Source of the DNA: Telmatactis stephensoni
Lineage: Eukaryota > Cnidaria > Anthozoa > Actiniaria > Isophelliidae
Direction of reading: 5' to 3'
DNA: 64,000 nucleotides
Assembly: GCA_029948255.1 (NCBI GenBank)
Contig: JALIZF010001718.1
Location: 124,001 to 188,000, forward strand
Shown in pieces: positions 47,710 to 57,074 of the stretch. The notes under the pieces are model-generated. The model had not been told where the DNA came from and ran no database searches. It was given only the letters and a program-made list of their open reading frames with translations. Made by a program: the position numbers and the translations under genes. Each line of letters opens with the position of its first letter. The first letter of the stretch is position 1.

Positions 47710-49309
47710 TGTCTGCATGCAGTGTGAGGGTGCAGATTTGGCCAGAGAGCACATTCAAGACCTTTACTGGTAGCATAGTCGTAGATATTAAACCGTTCAT
47801 TTCTTTTAATTAACTCTTGGTGTAACTAAATAAAGTCTTTGTAAGCTGAAGAACTACTCCTCATTAAGTAGTTATACGCTTGATGACACCTCGTTTTCGC
47901 CATACCATTCATCATTCTTTTGGGATATGGACATCAGGGAGGTGGACTAGAAAGGGATAACCTCTTCCATCTCCTTTCACAGTTTTTCATGTATTTTACC
48001 ATATATGTATGTATTTCTTTTCTTCCTTGCCATGATTGTGATTAATTGTGAATAAACTATTATTATTATTATCTTACTCGATTGTCTCAAAGTTATGATA
48101 TCGTGCCGTGAGGTTTCGCAATGGGACAGGTATATCGTAATAATGCCGAATGATATACCAGCCCTTCTTACAAGGACACAGTCCCCAAACTTTTTTGATG
48201 TTCCCCAAACTAAAGAGGGTTCCAATTTTTGCATAGTTTCACAAGAGGGGCAAATACTCCATGATTTGTACAGGCACCAGTATTCAATCTCACTGTTTTG
48301 CTTTTTCAGCCATTTCCATGAGACATTTTGAAAGTGATAATCTGATAATACCTTTCGGATTGTTGACTTGTTTGATCAATAACCGAAAAAACAATGCAGG
48401 CATTGTTTCATTTGTATTTATTTATAGTAACAGTATGTCGTTTATGCGACTAGTGTCTTTTCATTTCTGTAGTGGTCATTTTCCTCTTACATTTTCTTAT
48501 TACTGCCATAGTGCCACTTTCAATAATGTACTCGTTCTTATAACTCCAAACACTCTCAGTATGTTTACATGTTTTGACACAATGCACTGGTAGTGCACTG
48601 CAATTTTTTGGCCTTTCAAGTTGTTTACTATGACAACACCATCATAAGATATATCTTGTAGATTTCAAACTGGTATGGTAAGTTCTTCTGGAAAAACTTT
48701 TGGAATTTCCTTTCAAAAGTGTACTTGTTATTGACTGAAAGGAACTGCTGTTTTCCAGTGTAGGGCTTGATAAAAATGTAGAGGATATCACACCCTGTTC
48801 ATTTGTTGAACACAAGCTTTCATACAAGAAAGATGACGGTAAGTTGCCATATATGGCAAACCATGGTTGGAAAAAGAGATTCCTAAGACTACATACATTG
48901 TGGACCACGTTATTGATGTAGTAGCCTTTGTTACACTCCAGCATGAACTGCTCTCTGATTGCTTCATCCCAAGACCACCTGCCCCAACTTGAATAATGCT
49001 GCTGCAAAAAATTTAAGTCTCTGGGGAATTAGGTCATGATGTCGATGAAGGACATTGTTCAGACATCAGCACGAACAAATGCATGTCAAGTCCTGAAAAA
49101 AAACTTAAGCAGCAGTAAGGGTTTGTTCCGTTTGGACCTTGAAATATGCAGGCCCTGCCTGCGTAGATCGAGGGGTGTCGGCAGCAGGGATTCACTGCAC
49201 CAATTATGGCGTTTTGGGGCCCGGAGATTAAAAATGGCAAAACCCCTTACTGCTGCTGGAGACATCGTCGGTTGGTATTGTTTATTGAATATAAAATATA
49301 TATAGATAT
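47710..49309. other. Region between the 9-kb element and the Polinton-like element
   Basis: No gene is supported. A LINE-like 3' tail (GTGAATAAACTATTATTATT, about 48,049-48,069) is present. An inverted pair, AGCAGCAGTAAGGGTTT (49,108-49,124) and AAACCCCTTACTGCTGCT (49,240-49,257), lies shortly before the first Polinton gene. The left terminus of the Polinton-like element should be in this stretch, but I could not define it. Confidence 0.45.
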
Positions 49310-49957
49310 ATGGACGCTATTGACTGGCTATTACAAGGCGAGTTACCTCCTATTGCAAATGAAGAAATAGCGCGTCTCAGAAAGAATGTAATCGATAACA
49401 CAAATGCAGATATAGTTTTTACAACGTTTATAGAAAAAAATACAGATGCTTCGATGACTGAAGAACGCGCGGAAGATATTATTAATAGACTGCCCGAAGG
49501 GGATTTTCGTCTGCAGTTAGCATTTATAAAATACGATGGCCGCCAGTGGATAGTTGAAGAGGGGAGAAATCCTATTCGGGCAAGTAATCGTAAAGATCTA
49601 TTTATCTTGAATAAAAATACTAGGCCCGGCGCTTTAGTGGGCATTGACTCTTTGTATTACGATGAGGCGTATCCTGTAACCGTGGTTATTTACTTGGGTT
49701 ATAAAATAAAAGAGCCCGATGCAGAAAAGCTACAGCCGATGAGACATCCCGGCAACTGTGTCGCCAAACTTATTAGAGAATATTTTACAGACTCTACGAA
49801 AGGCGGCAGTTTAACTGACGAACGAAAAAAGGCTATAAGGACATGGGAAAAAAATACACAGAGGTGTGGCGGTACTATAGAAGCAATAAAGAAATTAGAA
49901 GTGGCTATAAAGAGGCGCATTGTTGTGCTAGACATAAGAAACTGGAGATTTATTTAG
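49310..49957 (+). CDS. Probable N-terminal part of the protein-primed-type DNA polymerase
   Basis: A 215-codon frame starting just after a TATA-rich tract. The C-terminal half (GNCVAKLIREYF, KGGSLTDERKKAI, TIEAIKKLEVAIKRRI) resembles, from memory, the region N-terminal to the exonuclease domain in polymerase-helicase proteins of Polinton-like elements. No catalytic motif is present in this piece. It ends at a stop, and the next polymerase sequence resumes only near 50,480, so exonuclease and palm are missing. The assignment rests on position and pattern; an independent gene is possible. Confidence 0.45.
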   Translation: MDAIDWLLQGELPPIANEEIARLRKNVIDNTNADIVFTTFIEKNTDASMTEERAEDIINRLPEGDFRLQLAFIKYDGRQWIVEEGRNPIRASNRKDLFILNKNTRPGALVGIDSLYYDEAYPVTVVIYLGYKIKEPDAEKLQPMRHPGNCVAKLIREYFTDSTKGGSLTDERKKAIRTWEKNTQRCGGTIEAIKKLEVAIKRRIVVLDIRNWRFI

Positions 49958-49969
49958 AACTGAAATAAG

Positions 49970-50390
49970 ATGAATTTTAAAACTAAACTAGTACGTTTAG
50001 GTGAGTAGATGGTTCGCTCAACATGGCCGTTTACTAACTCATCGAATTACGAAAGTTAACATACCCAAACTTTCTTTCAAACGTTCGTGTACCTTCTCTT
50101 ATCGCTTCTCTTCGCTACTACAATATATTTTCTTACATTATAATATATTTTCTTACAAATTTTTTCGTAAACTAGTAATGTTTAGGTGAAGGTAGTAGGT
50201 TCGCTCGAAATCGCCATTTAACTCATAGAAATACGAAGTTTAATAAGTCAACAACATCCGTTCGTATTCGCGGCAAAATACTTAAATGACTGGTAAATTT
50301 TCTCAACCAAATTGTCACGTACCTTCTCTGTTGACTACCAAAATATAAAATTCTCTTATATTACACTTTAATACACGATTAGTGTGTTTA
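49970..50390. repeat. Degenerate duplicated AT-rich segment
   Basis: GTTTAGGTGAGTAGATGGTTCGCTC near 49,994 recurs near 50,180 with neighbouring blocks (GGCCGTTTACTAACTCAT, GTACCTTCTCTT) about 190-200 bp apart. It fills the gap left where the middle of the polymerase gene should be. Confidence 0.55.
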
Positions 50391-52523
50391 ATACATATGT
50401 GGATCGACTTGACCTGATATGTGGATCGATTGTCACTATAGTGGATCGAGTTGACCTGGATCGACTTGACTTTGGAACGAAAGTACTGGCATTCGGTGAT
50501 TGTGCCCCCTATTATAACCGTTATGGACATCCAGATAGTCAGTTTTTCCGTGTAAGTTTACCGGGTCATTACGATGCACCTGCCACGGGTTTTGTAAAAT
50601 TAACAACCTGGAAGTTTAAACCTAACTTACATCCAATTGTTTACGCTTGGTATGGTAAACATTTATCTAACAACCCTTGGATTCCGGTGCCTTTGTTAAA
50701 ATTCTTTGAAGAGCGTAACCTATTAACCTACACTGCCAATGAAGCTATACTATGTCATTCTGTAAAAACACAGTGGTTACCAAAAGATAACCCAACAGCT
50801 AGGATAGCTATTGGTAAATTTACACAGGGTGCTAAAATGGGTGAAAAACATATGCAGCGTCGAACGGACAACGAAGAATTAAAGTTTTTAATTAAACGTT
50901 CCCACGAAGAAGGTGTTCTTGTGTCTGTTGAAACATGGTGTTTAGGTAATATCCTTTGCTATTACCACGACTACAAAGCACAGTATTACCATCTTCGGGC
51001 TAATATGTTAGCTTACGCACACATATCTTTATTAGCTATGATGCTTCGATTTGACAAAGAAGATGTACCGCGTGTAGCTACGGACAGTTTGTACATTAAA
51101 CCAGAAATGTTAAAAATTATAAAAGACCATTATGCCCCAGAAAACTACGCAGAGAGTGGTCAGTGGAGGGTAAAAAATGAAAAAATTAAAGCTTGGCGTG
51201 AAAGAGTCAAGTACGGCGGTAATCACATTCAGGGACAAACAGAACCTACTGTACAAGTGTACCCCTCAGTAGAAGATCCGATTAGTTACCATAAATTCTC
51301 TTATATCTACGGTACTGGTGGTAGTGGTAAAACAACCCGTGTACTAAAACTATTTCGTAATCCAAAAGTTCTTACACCCACTCACCGTTTAGAACGTGAA
51401 CTTTGTAAAATGGGTTACGACGCACAAACGTACCACAGCTTCTTTCGCTATAACAACCAAAAGTGGGTCCCCGAAGCTATACACGACATTCCGCCTGTAA
51501 TACTATGGGACGAAGTCTGTACAGTACCCCTGGAAATACTAAAAAAATTTGTAACCTTTTTCTTAGATGGGAAAACGCAAGTTATCTTTGCCGGTGATCC
51601 CTGTCAGCCACCACCTATTGGAGGAGAAATGCCCCATGAGTGGTTAAAAACGTTACCCAACTGTTATGTAAAAGAAGTTAATACAGACTATAGGAGTAAA
51701 GACTCTGTTAGGGATTTTAAAATGTCCTTACGTGGGTTAAACGACGTAGAGCAGTGTAAGGTAATGCGTAAAGAGTTAAAGGCTATAAAATATCAAAAAT
51801 TCTTATACCAGTGGCATCCAAAAGACTTAGTACTCAGTAGTCGACGTGCCACAGTCTCGTATTCAAAAAGATTTACTTAACCTACATCGTACAAAATATC
51901 CCGACCACGATGTACCTGTAGTTTATAAACCCCGTGGTACAAGGTTTCAAAGAAGAACAGTCACTGTACCTCACACGGACATCGTTTTAGAAAATGCAGT
52001 CACACATGACAGAGCTTGGGTACCCGTTAACGTAGTAGAAAAGGTAGTGTCCTTCCTGGATTGGAGACTGGGTTATTGTATGACCGTTCATAGTGCTCAA
52101 GGACTAACAGTAAGGGAAAACCTATGGATTATAGACCATCGTTTATGCTGGAGCAATCTTATCTATACGGCAGTTAGCAGAGTCGAATATTACAGACAAC
52201 TGAAAAGAGCGTGGGGTCCAAAGTTACGTTTTCATAATACACCGCCTGAAGTAGCTAAGGCTAATATACTTAAGAAACTGCATCGGTATAAGAAGATAGA
52301 CGAGGAAAAAAATAAGGTATTCGACTTAACGGTCGATGATGTTTATAAACCTGATGCAAGGTGTGCTAAGTGCAACATACCTCTGCTTTGGAGTTATGAA
52401 CCTAGCGACGATAAGCAATTCTCTGTGGACCGTTTAAATAATAAGAAAGGTCACTCTGTCGGTAATATACGTTTGACGTGCTTAGAGTGGTGCAGCACTA
52501 CTCTGAATCCTTGGGGACTATGA
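50384..52523 (+). pseudogene. DNA polymerase C-terminus fused to SF1 helicase and HNH-like domain
   Basis: The frame from 50,384 runs to 51,880, then shifts near 51,850 into the frame ending at 52,523. Its first part keeps family-B polymerase sequence with motif C as ATDSLYI (51,075-51,095), where canonical enzymes have DTDS. A superfamily-1 helicase follows: Walker A GTGGSGKTT (51,311 on), ILWDEV, FAGDPCQPPPIGG, DYRSKD, then after the frameshift TVHSAQGLT and YTAVSRVE. The far C-terminus has a CAKC pair, FSVDRLNNKKGH and LTCLEWC, in HNH/endonuclease VII-like layout. By family knowledge the enzyme would copy the element's DNA and unwind it. Loss of the palm and the frameshift make this copy inactive. 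The end overlaps the convergent integrase gene by 26 bp. Confidence 0.75.
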
Positions 52524-53469
52524 GCAGCTCTTCTTTAACGAATCCACGGCTTGGACCATTTGTTAAGTAATACAACACAGGCTGTCCTTCTTTGATAATA
52601 GACTTTGAGATCTGATACGTTTTCAAAGACCAATTAGGGTCCGTACCTCTTTTGGATCCTCCTTCCAATTCACCAGGCTGATAAAGATATCTGACGACTA
52701 TGCCCCTGGGCAACTTTTTTTCTTTCATTCCTACAGCTCTTGAACTCCTAACGTAGGATTTGTGTTCGACGTGTTTCTTTTTTATAGCATCCTTAGGTTT
52801 CATTCCCGTTGCCCTTGTTTCCTCATTATTTAAAGCCGTAATGACCTCTGGAAGTCTCTGCACCCACTCCCTGTACCTTTTGGATGGATCTGCTAATTCT
52901 TTCCAATACTGATACCCAAACAACCGTTCCGCTAGGGTGCGATTAAATCGTTCGACGATGCTTTGGCCCCTGTGGTACTCTGCTTCGGCTCTCCTTATAG
53001 TGGTGTGCTTATCTTTTAGCGTTTTAGTGACGACGCCCATGAACTCTGTGCCCGCATCAACCTGCAGCAGCTTTGGCCATTTTAAAACGCGCTTATAAAT
53101 CCTACTTAGAGCCTCGGCGACTTCCCCGGAATCCTTGCTGGTTAGGGGTTCGGCGTCCTTGTATCTGCTGGCGATATCCACGACAGTCAATGCATATTTG
53201 TACATTTTTCTTTTCACCTTATCGTGTGGTAAGAAAAGCAAATCCGCCTGATGAACTTCGTTGGGCACATTCACAGTGAAACTGGGTCTGGGAATATACT
53301 TGGGCGCGGGAAGATAAACCTGCCAAAGGGTTTGTTTTTTTAACCAGTTCTTAGCTGTGTCTTCAGAGACTCTAGCCGCTACAGCAAGTTTCTTAATAGC
53401 CGAGGCTCCTCTCCAATAGCCTTGAGGTCCATAATAAATTCTCTTAAGTTTGTCTTCGACGCGAGGCAT
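52498..53469 (-). CDS. Polinton-type DDE integrase
   Basis: An intact 323-codon gene. The N-terminus holds a short helical region (YYGPQGYWRGASAIKKLA) typical of Polinton integrases, without an obvious HHCC finger. The rve-type catalytic core has Asp76 (VHQADLL), Asp138 (QVDAGTEF) and Glu173 (IVERFNRTLAE), with 34 residues between the second Asp and the Glu. The C-terminal part (DPNWSLKTYQISKSI, then YYLTNGP) looks like the SH3/chromodomain-like DNA-binding end. By family knowledge it would insert the element into the host genome and make a 5-6 bp duplication. It starts directly after a TATA-like tract (CATATAATG). It is the best preserved of the core genes. Confidence 0.9.
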   Translation of the reverse strand: MPRVEDKLKRIYYGPQGYWRGASAIKKLAVAARVSEDTAKNWLKKQTLWQVYLPAPKYIPRPSFTVNVPNEVHQADLLFLPHDKVKRKMYKYALTVVDIASRYKDAEPLTSKDSGEVAEALSRIYKRVLKWPKLLQVDAGTEFMGVVTKTLKDKHTTIRRAEAEYHRGQSIVERFNRTLAERLFGYQYWKELADPSKRYREWVQRLPEVITALNNEETRATGMKPKDAIKKKHVEHKSYVRSSRAVGMKEKKLPRGIVVRYLYQPGELEGGSKRGTDPNWSLKTYQISKSIIKEGQPVLYYLTNGPSRGFVKEELLIVPKDSE

Positions 53470-54105
53470 TATATGAATTCCAGGACAAGGTTCATCTTTC
53501 TATTGTTAAAATTTACAACTTCACCGTCAACTTTAATGACTATGTTTATTTGCGAAACCAAGTCACAAGACAAATCATGATATAAAGTATAGGGATTGTA
53601 TTCTACCAGGTCAAAGGGATTACCCTTTGGTGGGAATTTAGACATAAGATGGGATTTTTTTTCATGATTTATAACTCTGTACAAGATTACAATAAACTTC
53701 ATAATTTCCAGGGACTTTCCAATTTACGTCTTTATTAGTATCGGTTACACCCCCAGTGATTCCTAGTAGCGATGCTAAAGCACCAATATCATCGTTAGCT
53801 GCTGTTTGACCGGACGTATTATGTTTTATTTTCATCTCATGGGGTAATCCTGTTGTGAGGGTAAAATCGTGTTTTGCTAATTCTTTAGCTAAGGTAATGG
53901 GGGTGTAATGACTATCAGGAATAGTTTGAGCAACTTTTGTGGTAGCGCCTCCCGAGTTTGAACTAAAAGTAATAGCTTTACCCCCAATTAAATTATACCA
54001 ACTGTTGTAAAGACTACAACTCACAAGACGAAGTTTAGAAGCATAAATAGGCGGATTTAAATTCACAGTAAAATTGTTTTTGTCACTTTCTAAAAAGACA
54101 ATCAT
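53469..54105 (-). pseudogene. Putative minor capsid (penton-like) protein, frameshifted
   Basis: Two overlapping frames, 54,105-53,662 and 53,702-53,469, look like one gene broken by a frameshift near 53,690. The N-terminus opens MIVFLESDKNNF and continues with alternating hydrophobic strands (LRLVSCSLYNSWYNL). The C-terminus ends in two strands after a VNFNNRKMN turn. The size (about 220 codons), beta-rich pattern and place between integrase and small membrane proteins fit the minor capsid protein of Polintons, but there is no diagnostic motif. It starts right after TTTATATAATG. Confidence 0.4.
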
Positions 54106-54528
54106 TATATAAAATAAGCTACAGTGCCTCCGATGGCCAGTCCTGAAACACCAACAAATAAAAGTTCATTATTTTTTTGTTTTTCAGATGGGGTGTAGTA
54201 ATGATCCCATCGAGGCTTGGATAACATGAAATGGTGTTGTGGATGGGCTTGGGCATAAAGTTTAAAAGCATAGTCTGTGTTTTTAAAATTCTTATCAGCC
54301 TGCATCTTATCGTGGTAGTTTTCATCCAACCAGTCCTGATAGGCTTGTCTTTTTTATTCCATGCCTCCACATCCCTCTGATATCTTTCCAAAGCTAAGTC
54401 ATGACGTTTTCTCTCTGCAATAAGATCTTTGTTATGATCTCCTCTAAACGATCTAAATATTGACCTCCATAATTAGCGCCTGTAAACGCTAAAGCTGCAA
54501 TAACGCCACCTGCAACTAAACTTACCAT
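54105..54528 (-). pseudogene. Membrane protein gene of Polinton type, frameshifted
   Basis: The gene starts at 54,528 after a TATAATG context with a small hydrophobic segment (VAGGVIAALAFTGANYGG). It then shifts frame near 54,440 into a charged helix (ERKRHDLALERYQRDVEAW) and again near 54,345 into the frame 54,329-54,105. The last frame contains FKNTDYAFKLYAQ, HYYTPSEKQKNNEL and a C-terminal membrane segment (VSGLAIGGTVAYFI). From memory a protein with these blocks is common in cnidarian Polinton-like elements. The role is unknown; two membrane segments suggest a virion-associated membrane protein. Confidence 0.5.
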
Positions 54529-54693
54529 TATACAGTAGGTATAATTTTTTCTTTCTGTAGGTAATCTTTTAAGGCAATACTTCCAGCAACTGCAGCGGTC
54601 ATTTTAACATAATTCATAACAGTAGTGCTTGGGTCTCCAGTAAAGGTTTCTTTTAATACTGATAAGACTGTAATATCTTAACTTCTTACTTAT

Positions 54694-54813
54694 CTAATAA
54701 ATTGAATTGAATTGAATTGAATTGAATACTTTTTTGCCAACCCAACCTACGCCTGCAACAATAGAAGTTAGAATAAGAGCTTCTTCGACTGTTTTCATCA
54801 CTTGAGATGACAT
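54694..54813 (-). CDS. Small membrane protein, possibly truncated by a microsatellite
   Basis: A 39-codon frame opening after TATATATAATG. It has one hydrophobic segment (ALILTSIVAGVGWVG) and then runs into an AATTC pentanucleotide repeat that supplies its last codons and stop. Downstream sequence to 54,535 still has hydrophobic coding character, so the repeat probably expanded inside a longer gene. Confidence 0.45.
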   Translation of the reverse strand: MSSQVMKTVEEALILTSIVAGVGWVGKKVFNSIQFNSIY

Positions 54814-54834
54814 TATATATAACAAAAGTAAGAT

Positions 54835-55152
54835 TTATTCCATGTCGGGTATTTTTTTACGCTGTGGTGTTGGTGAGTTTGCAGGTGTTACTATAGGTTG
54901 AGGTACTGGTTTGTTGTTCTTCCACTGCAAATAAAGGCTGCCTGCTCCAATAGCCAATCCAAACAGTCCTATGACGTATCCAGGGTTAATATCCCAGCCG
55001 CTACTACTGTCTTCTTCTTTTTTGTCTTTCTTTGCTTTATTTTTTCTATTCATTTCTGCCAGCTTCTTTCCGGCTGCTACTCTGCCTGGACTCTTGGGCT
55101 TCGTAATCTTAGCTTCTTGGTGCTCAACGGGTGGTTGCTCAGTGTCACTCAT
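54835..55152 (-). CDS. Lys-rich single-pass membrane protein
   Basis: 105 codons, starting after TTAATATAAATG. The N-terminal half is basic (SPGRVAAGKKLAEMNRKNKA, then a KKDKKEE run). One membrane segment follows (YVIGLFGLAIGAGSLYLQW), then a Pro-rich tail. The basic half could bind DNA. Its place among other small membrane proteins suggests a virion component. I cannot name the family. Confidence 0.6.
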   Translation of the reverse strand: MSDTEQPPVEHQEAKITKPKSPGRVAAGKKLAEMNRKNKAKKDKKEEDSSSGWDINPGYVIGLFGLAIGAGSLYLQWKNNKPVPQPIVTPANSPTPQRKKIPDME

Positions 55153-55223
55153 TTATATTAAAGGACTTGATAACTTGATAAGTAACCTACGACGACTTGA
55201 TAAGTAACCTACAAACGACTTGA

Positions 55224-55741
55224 TTAAGTACTTACAGATGACTTGTCTTCAACTTCTTCAAGAACTTGTTCCTGACTTATCTTTGACTTCTTAAAGTCGC
55301 TCCAAGAAGTGGTAAGTTCTTTCAAGTCAATATGTTGGGCAACGTGAAGTGCAGCACTCGCCACTGCCATTAACTTACCACACTTCAAAGACAACCACCC
55401 ACAGGTTATCTTAAGTTCTTGGGCGATGACATAGTCTTCTCTTATGTCCTTTTGAAGTTGCTCTACGTCGTCTATAGGTAGCGCAAGTCCCAACATCTTA
55501 GTGGCTAGCTTAATGGCTGAGTCAGCTAACAGCAGTCTGTAGTCTTACTTGCAAGGGCAGCCTCATACCTTTTGTGGAACCTTCTTGACTTCCGCTTCGA
55601 CAACTTACTGACTTGCTCGTGGGTAGCTCTTTACCAATCATTTCTTTACACTTCCCAGAGGACACTAGGACGTTAGTTGTTCTTTGAGTCATTTCATCCA
55701 GTCTGTGTGGGAACTTCATCAAGGATCTGCTCAATCTCCAT
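55224..55741 (-). pseudogene. Unknown gene broken into three frames
   Basis: A start at 55,741 right after TTTAAATATATGG opens a short frame (MEIEQILDEVP). Coding-like sequence then continues in the frame 55,734-55,522 and again in 55,496-55,224 (LALPIDDVEQLQKDIREDYV, then a mixed helical region). The gene seems to be a mostly helical protein of about 170 residues with at least two frameshifts. I do not recognise it. It lies just downstream of the packaging ATPase on the same strand. Confidence 0.4.
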
Positions 55742-55845
55742 ATATTTAAACTATAGAAACATTATAAGGATACCTCAAAGAGAAGATCATCTTAGAATGT
55801 TGATGTGTACTTTTAAATGCCGCATGTATTTATGTAAGTTTCTTA

Positions 55846-56350
55846 CTTAGTTGATTTCTTCAGCCATAGTCGTTAAATAATGGTCTCCACGTCGCTCTTA
55901 CTAGGAGTGTAAAATACCACCAGAGCACCAATGTTTTCCCTGAAGGGCTTAGAGACGCTTGTCAACTGCTGCGAGAGTAGCCAAACAGAGATGTTGTCAT
56001 GGCGACCGGAGAAGGCTAGCTTAATTAACTCCGACGTGCGTTTCTTAACGTCGTCACCACAAGCAATGTCATCAAGAATAGGAAGGGTCTGAGTGTCGTG
56101 TGGAAAATGCTTTATGCCAGAACTTCAAGTGGTTGCTAAGGTTCATTGGGGTCTAGAATGTCTACAAAAGAAGTCATCGTCTTTGTTCCTATACCGTCCA
56201 GTTTTGTTATCTTACATACGTGGACAAAGGAGTACATGTAGTCAAACTTGTATCTAAAAGGATCCTAAAGAATTCTACGACAAACTGAGTCTTACCGCAA
56301 CCTGTGGGTCCTACGATAAGAGCATTACAAGGAATATGTTCTGGGTTCAT
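55846..56350 (-). pseudogene. FtsK/HerA (A32-like) genome-packaging ATPase, broken
   Basis: The start at 56,350 follows AAGATATAATG. Walker A reads GPTGCGKT (56,291-56,314 on the opposite strand). Walker B appears as ILDDIA (56,061-56,085), followed by the arginine-containing RHDNISVWLLSQQLTSV and KPFRENI segment characteristic of this ATPase family in Polintons, virophages and poxvirus-like viruses. The parts lie in different frames: breaks occur near 56,240, near 56,130 (with sequence apparently missing) and near 55,870. By family knowledge the enzyme pumps the genome into the capsid. This copy cannot work. It is divergent from the gene at 56,386 across a 35-bp AT-rich spacer. Confidence 0.75.
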
Positions 56351-56385
56351 TATATCTTAAAAATCTATGGCTTTTTAATATAGAT
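56351..56385. promoter_or_regulatory. Compact bidirectional promoter-like spacer
   Basis: Thirty-five bases separate the divergent start codons of the ATPase gene (left) and the coiled-coil gene (right). TATATC lies directly against the left start and ATATAG against the right one. The centre (AAAAATC..GGCTTTTT) is a loose inverted repeat related to the hairpins at 57,050 and 63,495. Confidence 0.5.
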
Positions 56386-56592
56386 ATGAGCGTAGAAAGT
56401 ATACAAAAGGCCGTCGAATTTATGCGCGAAAAAAAGAGTCTGGAAGAAGAAGTAATGGCGCTGAGGGCCGAGGTAGAGCGGCTCAAAGAAGAGTTGGCGG
56501 CCAATAAAACGGCCGAACGGTTCTCGGCCTTAGTGACCTTAGCTATGTGGGGTAAAGAAGCCGTCGTCGACTTTATGAGGCTTCCGATGTAG
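56386..56592 (+). CDS. Short coiled-coil protein
   Basis: 68 codons starting after AATATAGATATG. Residues 5-45 form a heptad-patterned, Glu/Lys/Leu-rich coiled coil (KSLEEEVMALRAEVERLKEE), followed by a hydrophobic C-terminal helix. The function is unknown. It opens a three-gene rightward run with the paralogous pair that follows. Confidence 0.6.
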   Translation: MSVESIQKAVEFMREKKSLEEEVMALRAEVERLKEELAANKTAERFSALVTLAMWGKEAVVDFMRLPM

Positions 56593-56597
56593 TATAT

Positions 56598-57050
56598 ATG
56601 AATCCTTACAGCCCGGGAGCAGATTGTGTTTATGCGGCTTTAGATACCGAAGCAGATTATAATCTGGGGTCTTGGCAAAATGTGGCCGGATTGAGCGTGG
56701 ATGTGAATTATCCCGGCCGAAAATTGATTCTTTGTAGTATTTGTATTAGTACCGAGAGCCATGTGAATGCGGGATTTCAATTTGTGGATCACGACGGGAA
56801 ACCCTTTCTACCTATGCGCGCTAAGACGAATAAACGAGAGCCGGCCCATTTTTCATTTGAACCGCCGATCAACTCTACAGAGAATTTAAGCGTCGTCACG
56901 TTTCATATGGTGGCCGAAGTGAAGAAAAAAGTCCAGCTTCAAGTGCGGGCCGATGACTCGGGCAAACTTCGCGTCAATGGAATTGCCGACAAGAGAGATA
57001 GGCCTTATAATCACATGACCATTAGCACTCTGACGGTTCTTTCACTATAA
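56598..57050 (+). CDS. Beta-rich protein, first of a tandem paralogous pair
   Basis: 150 codons, 5 bp after the previous stop, starting after TAGTATATATG. Predominantly beta-strand pattern. It shares an ILCSxxIxT, then NxGFxxVD, then TNKRxPxHFSxEP, then VTFHxVA block order with the next gene, so the two are duplicates. There is no signal peptide or membrane segment. A jelly-roll-like virion surface protein (spike or fibre knob) is a plausible guess but not shown. Confidence 0.6.
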   Translation: MNPYSPGADCVYAALDTEADYNLGSWQNVAGLSVDVNYPGRKLILCSICISTESHVNAGFQFVDHDGKPFLPMRAKTNKREPAHFSFEPPINSTENLSVVTFHMVAEVKKKVQLQVRADDSGKLRVNGIADKRDRPYNHMTISTLTVLSL

Positions 57051-57066
57051 AAAATCTGTGATTTTT
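57050..57066. terminator. Small AAAAATC-TGT-GATTTTT hairpin between tandem genes
   Basis: Perfect 7-bp inverted arms with a 3-base loop, overlapping the stop codon of the upstream gene and lying 8 bp before the downstream start. The same arms with a TGC loop occur at 63,495-63,511 between convergent genes. It could mark transcript ends or starts; the role is inferred. Confidence 0.4.
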
Positions 57067-57074
57067 AAAATATA

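Noticed and set aside
48261..48593. 110-codon frame near the left side of the Polinton-like region
   Set aside because: No domain, no TATA-before-ATG context like the element's genes, and composition like the surrounding non-coding DNA.
48642..49007. 121-codon minus-strand frame
   Set aside because: Nothing recognisable; I could not tell it from chance.
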